DNA of 64,000 nt from Variovorax sp. WS11 (lineage in GTDB: Bacteria > Pseudomonadota > Gammaproteobacteria > Burkholderiales > Burkholderiaceae_C): assembly GCF_010499245.1 (NCBI RefSeq), contig NZ_JAAGOW010000001.1:2046001-2110000 (forward strand), read 5' to 3'. The notes beneath the pieces were generated by a model. The model did not search any database, had not been told where the DNA came from, and saw only the letters and a list, made by a program, of their open reading frames with translations. The position numbers and the translations under genes are program-made. Shown in pieces: positions 55,964 to 64,000 of this stretch. Each line of letters begins with the position of its first letter. Position 1 is the stretch's first letter.

Positions 55964-57580
55964 ATGGATCACCTCAGCGGCATGGACGCCTCGTTCCTGC
56001 ACCTCGAAACCCCCGAGTCGCCGATGCACGTGGGCAGCCTTCAGCTGATCGACCTGCCGCCCGGCTACGAGGGCGACTTCGCCGAAGACGCCAAGAAGTA
56101 CCTGAGCGGGCGCCTGCACCTGGCCTCGGTGTTCGTGCGCAAGCTGGCGATGATGCCCTTCGACCTCGCCAACCCGGTGTGGGTGGACGACGACGACCTG
56201 GACCTGGACCACCACATCCACCACGTGATCATGCCGCGGCCCGGCACCCTGGCGCAGCTCGAGCGCCTGGTCGGGCGACTGCATTCCTCGCTGCTGGACC
56301 GCAGCCGCCCGCTGTGGGAGATGCACATCATCGAGGGCCTGCAGACCGGCCAGGTGGCGCTCTACAGCAAGATGCACCACGCCGCGATCGACGGCCAGGC
56401 CGGAGTCGCGGTGGCCAAGGCGCTGTTCGACATCTCGGAGACGCCGGCACCGGTGAAAGCCCCGCGGGTGACGCGCCGGCCCGATTCATCGCAGCTGGGC
56501 ATGGCCGAGCTGGCCACGGCCGCGCTGAGCAACGCGGTGCAGCAGTACGTGAAGCTGATCCAGTCGATCCCGGCCACGGCCAAGGCCATCACGAACGTGC
56601 TGATGCCGGTGTCCGAAAGCACGGGGCAGCGCGCCTTCGAGCTGCCCAAGGCGCTGCGGACCGCGCCGCGGACGCCGCTCAATGTCTCCATCACCAACCA
56701 GCGCTCCTTCGCCGCGCGCAGCGTGTCGCTGGCCGAGGTCAAGCAGATGTCCAAGGCCACCGACACCAGCCTCAATGACATCGTGCTGGCCATCTGCGCC
56801 GGCGCGCTGCGGCGCTACCTGGCCGACTACGGCTGCAAGCCGGCCAAGCCGCTGATCGCGGGCGTGCCGGTGTCTCTGCGCAGCGAGGGCAACACGGACT
56901 TGAACAACCAGGTTTCGGTGATGCTGGTGAGCCTGGCCACCGACATCGCCGATCCGCTGGAGCGGCTGGCGGCCATCCACGAGTCCTCCAGCGAAGGCAA
57001 GAAGCTCACCGGCAACGTCAAGGCAGCGATCCCGACGGACTTCCCCTCGCTGGGCGTGCCCTCGCTGATGTCCGGGCTGGCCTCGCTCTACGGCCGCTCG
57101 GGCCTGGCGGACAAGCTGCCGCCGGCGGCCAACGTGGCGATCTCCAACGTGCCCGGGCCGTCCTTCGCGCTCTACTTCGCGGGGGCCAAGGTGGCGGCCT
57201 ACTTCCCGGTCTCGATCCCGGGCCACGGGCTCGCGCTGAACATGACGGTGCAGAGCTACAACGGCGCGCTCGAGTTCGGCCTCACGGCTTGCCGGCGCGC
57301 GGTGCCGGACGTGGCGGACCTGGGGGACCATGTGGTGGCCGAGCACAAGAAGCTGTTCGGGTTGATCATGGGGAACGCGGCGCAGGCTGCGGCTGCTGCG
57401 CCCGCCGTCGTGCCGGTGGCTGCACCGGCCGCTGCCGCCGTGCCGAAGGCGCCCGCGAAGAAGCGGGCGGCAACGAAGGTGGTGGCGAAGAAGAAGGTCG
57501 CGGCAAAGGCGGTGCGCCCCGCGACGCCGAAGGCGCCACACAAGGCCACCGCCTCCAAGCGCGCCGCTGCGCTGAACTGA
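55964..57580 (+). CDS. WS/DGAT acyltransferase with basic C-terminal tail
   Basis: A 538-residue wax-ester synthase/diacylglycerol acyltransferase. The catalytic HHxxxDG is HHAAIDG (about residues 143-149); NISNVPGP-like AISNVPGPSFALYF and PVSLRSEGNTDLNNQVS are typical. It makes wax esters or triacylglycerol from acyl-CoA at the membrane. The last ~70 residues are an Ala/Lys/Pro/Arg-rich tail (GNAAQAAAAAP to SKRAAALN) absent from classical members, similar in composition to PhaF/histone H1-like tails, so it may bind DNA or lipid-body surface. Confidence 0.93.
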   Translation: MDHLSGMDASFLHLETPESPMHVGSLQLIDLPPGYEGDFAEDAKKYLSGRLHLASVFVRKLAMMPFDLANPVWVDDDDLDLDHHIHHVIMPRPGTLAQLERLVGRLHSSLLDRSRPLWEMHIIEGLQTGQVALYSKMHHAAIDGQAGVAVAKALFDISETPAPVKAPRVTRRPDSSQLGMAELATAALSNAVQQYVKLIQSIPATAKAITNVLMPVSESTGQRAFELPKALRTAPRTPLNVSITNQRSFAARSVSLAEVKQMSKATDTSLNDIVLAICAGALRRYLADYGCKPAKPLIAGVPVSLRSEGNTDLNNQVSVMLVSLATDIADPLERLAAIHESSSEGKKLTGNVKAAIPTDFPSLGVPSLMSGLASLYGRSGLADKLPPAANVAISNVPGPSFALYFAGAKVAAYFPVSIPGHGLALNMTVQSYNGALEFGLTACRRAVPDVADLGDHVVAEHKKLFGLIMGNAAQAAAAAPAVVPVAAPAAAAVPKAPAKKRAATKVVAKKKVAAKAVRPATPKAPHKATASKRAAALN

Positions 57581-57595
57581 GCACTCCCGGATTTG

Positions 57596-57619
57596 CTCCC
57601 TCTCTCCTGGGAGAGGGAG
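57596..57619. repeat. Dispersed intergenic palindrome, copy 3
   Basis: CTCCCTCTC and GAGAGGGAG (57596-57604 and 57611-57619) with a TCCTGG loop. It lies exactly at the minus-strand stop codon of the flavin monooxygenase and 15 bases after the WS/DGAT stop, between convergent genes. Confidence 0.65.
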
Positions 57620-58600
57620 TCAATCCCGTAGCGCAGCCAGGATCTCGTAGGACTTCAAGCGCGCCTCGTGATCGAACACCTGCGAGGTGATCATCAGCTC
57701 ATCCGCTCCCGTCCGCTCGATGAAGGCCTTCACCCCTGCCCGCACCGTCTCCTTCGACCCCACCGCCGCACAGGACAGCACCGAGTCGAGCAGCGCGTTC
57801 TCCGCCGGCCCGATGCGCGCGCGGTAGTTCGCCACCGGCGGCGGCAGCCGGCCCGGCCGGCCGCTTCGCAGGTTGACGAAGGCCTGCTGCCAGGAGCTCG
57901 AGCGGAACTCGGCCTCCTCGTCGGTCTCCGCCGCGAACACGTTGAAGCCCAGCATCACATAGGGCTTGGCGAGCTGCTTCGAGGGCTTGAAGGTGTCGCG
58001 GTAGAGGCGAATCGCCTGCATCAGCTGCTGCGGCGCGAAATGCGACGCGAAGGCATAGGGCAGGCCCAGGTGCGCCGCGAGCTGCGCGCCGAAGGTGCTG
58101 GAGCCGAGGATCCACACCGGCACCTCCAGCCCCATGCCGGGCACCGCGCGCACCACCTGCTGCGGCTCCTTGGCCATGAAGTCCATCAGTTCGACCACGT
58201 CCTGCGGGAACTGGTCGGCATCGGACTGCAGGTCGCGCCGCAAGGCCCGCGCAGTGCGCTGGTCGGAGCCCGGGGCCCGCCCGAGGCCGAGGTCGATGCG
58301 CCCCGGGTAGAGCGACTCCAGCGTGCCGAACTGCTCGGCGATCACCAGCGGCGAATGGTTGGGCAGCATCACGCCACCGGCGCCGATGCGGATGGTGGAG
58401 GTGCCGGCACCGATGTGGGCCAGCAGCACCGCCGTGGCCGCGCTCGCGATGCCCGGCATGCCGTGGTGCTCGGCCAGCCAGTAGCGCCGGTAAGCCAGCT
58501 TCTCGCCATGACGGGCGAGGCCGAGGGAATTGCGGAAGGACTGCGCGGCGTCGCTGCCTTCGGTGATGGGGGAGAGGTCGAGGATGGAGAAGGGCACCAT
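57620..58600 (-). CDS. LLM-class flavin-dependent oxidoreductase (luciferase-like)
   Basis: A 326-residue TIM-barrel flavin enzyme of the bacterial luciferase-like family (MsnO8 type): [73 protein letters not shown], and [13 protein letters not shown]. It uses reduced FMN and O2 on an unknown substrate. The start codon is ATG at 58600 (MVPFSIL); upstream frame has no support. Confidence 0.93.
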   Translation of the reverse strand: MVPFSILDLSPITEGSDAAQSFRNSLGLARHGEKLAYRRYWLAEHHGMPGIASAATAVLLAHIGAGTSTIRIGAGGVMLPNHSPLVIAEQFGTLESLYPGRIDLGLGRAPGSDQRTARALRRDLQSDADQFPQDVVELMDFMAKEPQQVVRAVPGMGLEVPVWILGSSTFGAQLAAHLGLPYAFASHFAPQQLMQAIRLYRDTFKPSKQLAKPYVMLGFNVFAAETDEEAEFRSSSWQQAFVNLRSGRPGRLPPPVANYRARIGPAENALLDSVLSCAAVGSKETVRAGVKAFIERTGADELMITSQVFDHEARLKSYEILAALRD

Positions 58601-58703
58601 GGTCGCGGCATCATGGCCTGATCGCGATGGTCGTGCTGGCGCAGGCGAATTCCGGGTTCTGATAAAACGCGCGCTATCGCCATCCACCGAAGCTGATACC
58701 GCC

Positions 58704-59168
58704 ATGTCCAATTTCTGGTTGATGAAGTCCGAACCCGACGATTGCTCGATCGACGACGCGCTGGCCGCGCCCGATGCCACCGTGCCCTGGACCGGCGTGC
58801 GCGGCTGGCAGGCGCGCAACTACATGGCCAAGCAGATGCAGGTGGGAGACGGCGTGCTGTTCTACCACTCGAGCTGCCCGCAGCCGGGGATCGTGGGCAT
58901 CGCGCGCGTGGCCTCCGGCACCCGGCCCGATCCGACGCAGTTCGATCCCGAGTCGCCCTACCACGACCCGGCATCGAAGCCCGAGCATCCGCGCTGGGTA
59001 CTGCTGGACGTGCAGGCGCTGCGCAAGACCCGGCTGCTGGGCCTGCCAGAGATGCGCGCGACACCCGAGCTGGCGGACATGGTGGTGCTGCGCCGGGGCA
59101 ATCGACTGTCGATCACGCCGGTCGATCCGGTGCACTGGCATCTGATCGTGGACAAGATGCTGGCCTGA
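58704..59168 (+). CDS. EVE domain-containing protein
   Basis: A 154-residue single-domain EVE protein: [71 protein letters not shown]. The EVE/YTH-like fold recognises modified bases in DNA or RNA in other systems; here it is a stand-alone chromosomal gene of unknown role. Length is standard. Confidence 0.9.
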   Translation: MSNFWLMKSEPDDCSIDDALAAPDATVPWTGVRGWQARNYMAKQMQVGDGVLFYHSSCPQPGIVGIARVASGTRPDPTQFDPESPYHDPASKPEHPRWVLLDVQALRKTRLLGLPEMRATPELADMVVLRRGNRLSITPVDPVHWHLIVDKMLA

Positions 59169-59190
59169 GGGGCGGCGGCCCTCGATCGCC

Positions 59191-60040
59191 TCAGACCGCG
59201 ACGACGGCGAGCTCGGCGCGCTGCTCGAGGTGGACCCAGTCCACCACCTCCCCGCGCGGCCGATAGCCGAGCACCATGTGCTGCAGCTGCTGCCGGATCG
59301 AAGGCGCGTCGTTGATCTCGAGTGCGGCCTTCAAGCGCTCCAGTTGCGGCGACAGCTCGCCCCAGGGCAGGAAATCGTCGCGCGCCTTCAGGATGCGCGG
59401 GTGCAAGGTGGGCATCGGGTTGTCGCCGATCAACAGCTCTTCGTAGAGCTTTTCGCCGGGGCGCAGGCCGACCACCCGGATCTCGATGTCCCCGGCCGGG
59501 TTGTCGGCGTCCCGCACGGTCATCCCGGAGAGCTCGACCATGCGGCGGGCGAGATCGACGATCCTGATCGGCTCGCCCATGTCCAGCACGAACACATCGC
59601 CGCCGCTCGCCATCGCTCCTGCCTGGATCACCAGCCTCGGGAATGGTCATGAAGTAGCGGGTGATGTCGAGGTGCGTCAGCGTGATGGGACCGCTGTTGC
59701 GAATCTGCTGGCGGAACAGGGGCGCCACGGAGCCCGAGGAGTCCAGCACATTGCCGAAGCGAACCATCGAGAAGCGCGTGCCGTTGGGCCGCCGTGCCGC
59801 CTGCTCCGCCAGGGCCTGCAGGCCCATCTCGGCCAGGCGCTTGCTGCAGCCCATGATGTTGGTGGGCCGCACGGCCTTGTCGGTGCTGATGAGCACGAAA
59901 TCGCGCACGCCGTGCGCGGACGCGGCCCCGGCCGTGATCAGCGTGCCGAACACGTTGTTGCGAACCCCCTCGGCCGGGTTGTGCTCCACCAGGGGCACGT
60001 GCTTGTAGGCCGCGGCATGGTAGACGGTGTGCGGATGCCA
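59191..60040 (-). pseudogene. CapD-like nucleotide-sugar dehydratase, 5'-truncated and frameshifted
   Basis: The C-terminal half of a FlaA1/WbpM/CapD-family UDP-sugar 4,6-dehydratase. It starts abruptly at about 60040 with [20 protein letters not shown], has catalytic [20 protein letters not shown], and continues to RYFMTIPEA at about 59640; there it shifts frame. The second frame ([27 protein letters not shown] to the stop at 59191) completes the domain. The observed 13 bases GAGGCTGGTGATC replace an expected GAG-GCC-GCG-CAG-CTG-GTG-ATC, an 8-base loss. Its N-terminal membrane and Rossmann half is missing. Confidence 0.85.
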
Positions 60041-60614
60041 GACCGGGCGCGCGCACCTCCCCATCGACGTACACCCGGCCAGCCCGATAGGACTGGATGC
60101 GGGCGGTGATCTTCGGCTCGGCGAAGTACTTGGCGAGACGCGCAATCAGGCGGTCGCGCACTTCCGTCTCGGTGAGCCCACCCACCTTGAAGCTGCCCAC
60201 GTAGGGAAACTGGATCGTGCCGTCTGCGGCCACGTTGTAGCCGTTGCTGATGGGAGAGCCGGTGACGGCGTCCGTGGTGAGGGAGCCTGCCGGCGCGAGG
60301 GCCAGGTCGGGGTGGTCCCACACGACGATGTTCAGGATGTCACCGCTGCCGATGCGGTACGGCTGCGCAACACCGAACAGCCGCTTGACATCCGAGCCCA
60401 CCACGGTGGCCTGACCCGCGCGTTGGCGGCGGATCAGTTCGGGTGTAATGCTTTGCAATGCCCCGGGCGGCGGCAAATCTGCGGCGTCAGGGGACTGGTT
60501 GAGACTTGCCGACGGGCCCGCGACAGTCGCACCAAAGTTCGCACCCGGTGCGAGCGCGCAGCCACTCAGGGCTGCGGCCGTGCAGATCAATGCGCATCGG
60601 AAAAGCTGAATCAT
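60041..60614 (-). pseudogene. Wza-like polysaccharide export lipoprotein, 3'-truncated
   Basis: The first ~190 residues of a Wza/BexD/KpsD-type outer-membrane export protein: signal peptide MIQLFRCALICTAAALSGCALA with lipobox LSGC, then [51 protein letters not shown] and [14 protein letters not shown]. It breaks off at about 60041 and runs out of frame into the CapD fragment, making a chimeric ORF to 59628. Whole-length Wza is about 360 residues. Confidence 0.85.
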
Positions 60615-60780
60615 CGCGGGTTGGTAAGGGTTGTAGCCAGCGATGCGTATGGTGCTGAAGAGTCATCGCCGGAAACAATTGCCGCGACAATTCATCAGGA
60701 TCTGCGAAGGCCTGCGCCCGCTTGCTTGCAACTACTTCACGACGACTCGCAACCCCTGGGCTTCGATCGGCCGAAGGGGA

Positions 60781-60820
60781 AAAACAAAAAAGGCGCAGGG
60801 CCGTCAAGCCCTGCGCCTTT
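60781..60820 (-). terminator. Rho-independent terminator for ssb
   Basis: A perfect 13-bp stem AAAGGCGCAGGGC/GCCCTGCGCCTTT (60789-60801 with 60808-60820), loop of six bases, followed on the minus strand by TTTTGTTTTT. It ends the ssb transcript 22 bases after the stop. Confidence 0.92.
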
Positions 60821-60842
60821 GAGGCGACCTGGAAGGATCTCG

Positions 60843-61379
60843 TCAGAAAGGGATGTCGTCGTCCATGTCGTCGAAACCTGACGAGGACTTGGCCGGCGCC
60901 TGGCGTGGAGCCGGCGACGCGGCGGGTGCGCGCGGTGCCGCGGCGGGCGGGCGCGAGTAGCCGCCACCGCCGCCGCCACCACCACCCTGCGAATAACCAC
61001 CGCCATAGCCGCCATCGTCCTCGCCCGAAGGCGCGCCCTGCCCCTGGCGGCTGCCCAGCATCTGCATCTGGTCGACGCGGATGTCGGTGGCGTACTTCTC
61101 GACGCCGTCCTTGTCGGTGTACTTGCGCGTGCGAATCTGGCCCTCGACGTAAATCTGCGAGCCCTTGCGCAGGTACTGCGCGGCAATCTCAGCAAGCCGG
61201 CCGTTGAACACCAGCCGGTGCCACTCGGTAGCCTCGCGCATCTCGCCGCTCTGCTTGTCCTTCCACTTGTCGGTGGTGGCCAGGGTCACGTTGCAGATCT
61301 GGTCACCGCTCGGGAAGGTGCGGGTTTCGGGGTCGCGCCCGAGGTTGCCGACGAGGATGACTTTGTTGACCGATGCCAT
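60843..61379 (-). CDS. ssb: Single-stranded DNA-binding protein
   Basis: A 178-residue SSB: OB-fold [36 protein letters not shown] with [15 protein letters not shown] and [12 protein letters not shown], a Gly-rich spacer, and the acidic tip DDMDDDIPF that recruits repair and replication proteins. Start ATG at 61379. Divergent from clcA. Confidence 0.96.
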   Translation of the reverse strand: MASVNKVILVGNLGRDPETRTFPSGDQICNVTLATTDKWKDKQSGEMREATEWHRLVFNGRLAEIAAQYLRKGSQIYVEGQIRTRKYTDKDGVEKYATDIRVDQMQMLGSRQGQGAPSGEDDGGYGGGYSQGGGGGGGGGYSRPPAAAPRAPAASPAPRQAPAKSSSGFDDMDDDIPF

Positions 61380-61502
61380 ATGTGCTGCCCCTGGGTGATG
61401 AATGGACTGAAGACGGAAAACGGGACATTGTGCCGCAACGAGGCCGGCATCCGTCTTGCTGGCGGATGTCGCCAACCCTGCTGCGAGAATGGGCCGCCTC
61501 CG

Positions 61503-62879
61503 ATGAACCGCGAACCCGACTTCCTCGAGAACCTGCGCGCCGAGCTTTCCAGCGGCCGTCTCTGGCTCGATCGCGCCATCGTGCTGGCCTATGCGGTGGC
61601 TGCGGGCCTGTTCGTGGTCGGCTTCACGCTCGCGAGCGACCGGGCCTTCGGCCTGTTCCATCGGCTGCACCAGGCGCAGCCCTGGGCCGTGCTGCTGTGG
61701 ACGCCAGCCCTCACGGTCGCCATCGTCTGGGCCACGCGCCGGTGGTTTCCCGGGGCGGCCGGCTCCGGCATTCCGCAGGTCAAGGCCGCGTTGCATCCGG
61801 CGCTGCCGCCCGAGCGCCGCGGCCGGCTGGTGTCGCTGCGGCTCACCGTCGCCAAGATCGGGCTGGCGGTCGCCGGCCTGGCGGCGGGCCTGTCGATCGG
61901 CCGCGAAGGGCCTTCCGTGCAGGTGGCTGCCGGTGTGATGCAGCATGCGCGGCGCTGGCTTTCGCCGGCCTCCACCATCGATGCACGCGCGCTGCTGGTC
62001 GCGGGCGGCGCGGCCGGGATCGCGGCTGCCTTCAATGCACCGCTCGCGGGCGTGGTGTTCGCCATCGAGGAACTCTATGGGCGGCTGGAAACGCGCGCCA
62101 GCGGCCTGATCATCACCGCCATCGTGCTGGCCGGCCTGGTGGCGGTCTCGATGTTCGGCAATCTCAGCTACTTCGGGGTCATCCGGGTGCCGGACCTGGG
62201 GTGGTCAGCCGTGGGTCCGGGGCTGGCGGTCACGCTGGCGAGCGGCGTGGCGGGCGGGCTGTTCTCGCGCCTGCTGGCTGCCTCGCTGACCGGTGCGCCG
62301 GGGCGGCTGAACCAGGCTCGCGCTCGCTGGCCGCTGCGCTTTGCCGCCGTGGGCGGCCTGCTGATCGCGGTGATCGGTCTGGTCACGGGCGGCGCCACCT
62401 TCGGCGCCGGCTCCGACACCGTGAAGGGCATGCTGACGGGCCATGAGGAACTCTCGCCGCTGCACACCCTGCTCAAGTTCATCGCCACCTGGCTGACGGC
62501 CTGGTGCGGTGTGCCGGGCGGCATCTTCGCGCCGGCGCTGACCATCGGCGCGGGCATCGGCAACAGCATCTCGCAGCTCACCGGCGCCGGTCTGGGCCCG
62601 GCGCTGATCGCCCTGGGCATGGCCGGCTTCCTGGCGGCGGTGACGCAGACCCCACTCACGGCCTTCATCATCGTGATGGAGATGGTCGACGGCCACTCGA
62701 TGGTGCTGAGCCTGATGGCCTCGGCCATGCTCGCCAGCCTGCTGTCGCGCATGATCAGCCGGCCGCTGTACGAGTCGCTGGCTGAGTACATGGTGGCGGC
62801 CGCTATCGGCTCGCCCTCGCCAGTGGTGGCGCCATCCGAATCCCCGCAGCCGCCCACCGAAACCGCCCGCGTGCCCTGA
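61503..62879 (+). CDS. ClC-type chloride channel/antiporter
   Basis: A 458-residue ClC protein with the three anion-filter signatures: [22 protein letters not shown], and [16 protein letters not shown], in the usual order and membrane layout. It exchanges Cl-/H+ or conducts Cl-. The gating/proton Glu of the GREGP motif is present. The C-terminal soluble region has no CBS domains. 62 bases upstream of uvrA. Confidence 0.95.
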   Translation: MNREPDFLENLRAELSSGRLWLDRAIVLAYAVAAGLFVVGFTLASDRAFGLFHRLHQAQPWAVLLWTPALTVAIVWATRRWFPGAAGSGIPQVKAALHPALPPERRGRLVSLRLTVAKIGLAVAGLAAGLSIGREGPSVQVAAGVMQHARRWLSPASTIDARALLVAGGAAGIAAAFNAPLAGVVFAIEELYGRLETRASGLIITAIVLAGLVAVSMFGNLSYFGVIRVPDLGWSAVGPGLAVTLASGVAGGLFSRLLAASLTGAPGRLNQARARWPLRFAAVGGLLIAVIGLVTGGATFGAGSDTVKGMLTGHEELSPLHTLLKFIATWLTAWCGVPGGIFAPALTIGAGIGNSISQLTGAGLGPALIALGMAGFLAAVTQTPLTAFIIVMEMVDGHSMVLSLMASAMLASLLSRMISRPLYESLAEYMVAAAIGSPSPVVAPSESPQPPTETARVP

Positions 62880-62941
62880 AATCCCAGGGGATTTATCATG
62901 CTCGGTTGTCCAGAAACGACCGTCCAGTGAATTCCACCCTC

Positions 62942-64000
62942 ATGGATAGCGCCAGCGGCGCCTACCTCGGCACCGCGCTCGCCCAGCAGCGCATCAGCAT
63001 CCGCGGCGCGCGCACCCACAACCTCAAGAACGTCGACCTCGACATCCCGCGCAACAAGCTGGTGGTGATCACCGGCCTGTCGGGCTCGGGCAAGTCCAGC
63101 CTGGCCTTCGACACCCTCTACGCCGAGGGGCAGCGCCGCTACGTCGAGAGCCTGTCGGCCTATGCGCGCCAGTTCCTGCAGCTGATGGACAAGCCGGACG
63201 TCGACTTGATCGAGGGCCTGTCGCCGGCGATCAGCATCGAGCAGAAGGCAACCAGCCACAACCCGCGCTCCACCGTGGGCACGGTGACCGAGATCCACGA
63301 CTACCTGCGCCTGCTCTACGCGCGCGCCGGCACGCCCTACTGCCCCGACCACGACCTGCCGCTGCAGGCGCAGACCGTGAGCCAGATGGTGGATGCAGTG
63401 CTCGCCATCCCCGACGAGCCCCGATTGATGATCCTGGCCCCCGTCGCCCGCGAGAAGAAGGGCGAGTTCCTCGAGCTCTTCGCCGAGATGCAGGCCCAGG
63501 GCTACGTGCGCTTCCGCGTCGACGGCCAGACCTACGAGTACAACGACCTCCCCAAGCTCAAGAAGACCGAGAAGCACGACATCGACGTCGTGATCGACCG
63601 GCTGCGCGCCCGTCCCGACATGCAGCAGCGCCTGGCCGAGAGCTTCGAGAACGCGCTGCGCCTGGCCGAGAGCCGCGCGATTGCGCTCGAGATGCACGAG
63701 AACGGCAGCGCGAAGGAACACCTCTTCAACGCCAAGTTCGCCTGCCCGATCTGCCACTACTCGCTGGCCGAGCTCGAGCCGCGCCTCTTTTCCTTCAACT
63801 CGCCGGTGGGCGCCTGCCCGAGCTGTGACGGCCTGGGCCACCGCGAGTTCTTCGATCCGCAGCGCGTGGTGGCCTTCCCATCGCTGAGCCTGGCCAGCGG
63901 CGCCATCAAGGGCTGGGACCGGCGCAACGGCTACTACTTCAGCATGCTGGAGAGCGTGGCCAAGCACTACAAGTTCAACGTCGACACGCCCTTCGAAGAG
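62942..64000 (+). CDS. uvrA: Excinuclease ABC subunit A (3' end outside window)
   Basis: The first ~353 residues: [64 protein letters not shown], with Walker A GLSGSGKS, and the first zinc-module Cys ([30 protein letters not shown]). It scans DNA for damage with UvrB. The start is ATG at 62942 or, less likely, GTG at 62927. The gene runs beyond the window. Confidence 0.96.
   Translation, partial: MDSASGAYLGTALAQQRISIRGARTHNLKNVDLDIPRNKLVVITGLSGSGKSSLAFDTLYAEGQRRYVESLSAYARQFLQLMDKPDVDLIEGLSPAISIEQKATSHNPRSTVGTVTEIHDYLRLLYARAGTPYCPDHDLPLQAQTVSQMVDAVLAIPDEPRLMILAPVAREKKGEFLELFAEMQAQGYVRFRVDGQTYEYNDLPKLKKTEKHDIDVVIDRLRARPDMQQRLAESFENALRLAESRAIALEMHENGSAKEHLFNAKFACPICHYSLAELEPRLFSFNSPVGACPSCDGLGHREFFDPQRVVAFPSLSLASGAIKGWDRRNGYYFSMLESVAKHYKFNVDTPFEE

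Noticed and set aside
59628..60614. Chimeric 328-residue ORF as a functional fused gene
   Set aside because: After residue ~190 the sequence is out of frame with the CapD fragment and shows no domain, so it is treated as a remnant rather than a working fusion.
62870..62941. LexA (SOS) box upstream of uvrA
   Set aside because: No CTG-N10-CAG match was seen in the 62 bases between clcA and uvrA; only a short AAATCC/GGATTT dyad (62879-62894) without a T-run.

Overview
The window is a stretch of high-GC proteobacterial chromosome that looks like order Burkholderiales, most probably family Comamonadaceae (Variovorax/Ramlibacter-like). This is inferred from gene content only: a Bug-type tricarboxylate receptor, DUF2917 and DUF1289 proteins, a divergent bamE-fur pair, the hpf-ptsN-hprK block, a PPi-type phosphofructokinase, the GshA type without YbdK/plant similarity, and three-gene pntAB. 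Genes are densely packed with many ATGA/TGATG overlaps. I saw no tRNA, rRNA, CRISPR array or insertion sequence. The one clear mobile element is a group II intron.

Layout. 1-5.7 kb: thioesterase (cut by the window edge), AHSA1-type protein, stand-alone AAA/ABC-type ATPase, TIGR00725-type protein, ProQ/FinO RNA chaperone, small secreted protein, L,D-transpeptidase, LysR regulator divergent from a DUF2917 gene. 5.7-10.6 kb: a beta-oxidation operon (thiolase, enoyl-CoA hydratase, acyl-CoA dehydrogenase), then PPi-phosphofructokinase and a cysteine-rich CWC protein. 10.5-14 kb: zinc-ribbon metallopeptidase, frameshifted DHA2 transporter, class II amidotransferase. 14-23 kb: accessory catabolic island on the minus strand (AhpD-like protein, BKACE/DUF849 enzyme, Bug receptor, YeiH-like membrane protein, acyl-CoA ligase) with an AraC regulator, interrupted by a group II intron next to a DUF1289 gene.

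23-33 kb: gshB, kup and gshA, then proA and the leuS-lptE-holA operon. 33-38.6 kb: glgC-glgA-glgP, glycogen synthesis and breakdown. 38.6-43.7 kb: exbD, exbB, dapB, bamE divergent from fur, and hprK, ptsN, hpf. 44-47 kb: UvrD-family helicase and corA. 47-53 kb: MtnN-like nucleosidase, fadD and pntAa-pntAb-pntB. 53-58.6 kb: frameshifted response regulator, DUF4019 protein, Nudix hydrolase, mnmA, a WS/DGAT acyltransferase with a basic tail, and a luciferase-like monooxygenase. 58.7-64 kb: EVE protein, a collapsed exopolysaccharide locus (front of a Wza-like gene fused to the back of a CapD-like gene), ssb, clcA and the start of uvrA.

Most notable: (1) the corA leader holds a 13-codon proline-containing ORF with an ideal ribosome site followed by a C-rich, G-poor tract, closely resembling the MgtL/CorL Rho-dependent control of enteric Mg2+ transporters; (2) the wza/capD chimera records deletion of an exopolysaccharide cluster; (3) the group II intron has a clear domain V/VI end and its maturase stop codon lies inside domain V; (4) five tandem copies of an 8-bp CTAG-containing unit sit exactly at the hprK stop codon; (5) two otherwise intact genes each carry one extra G.
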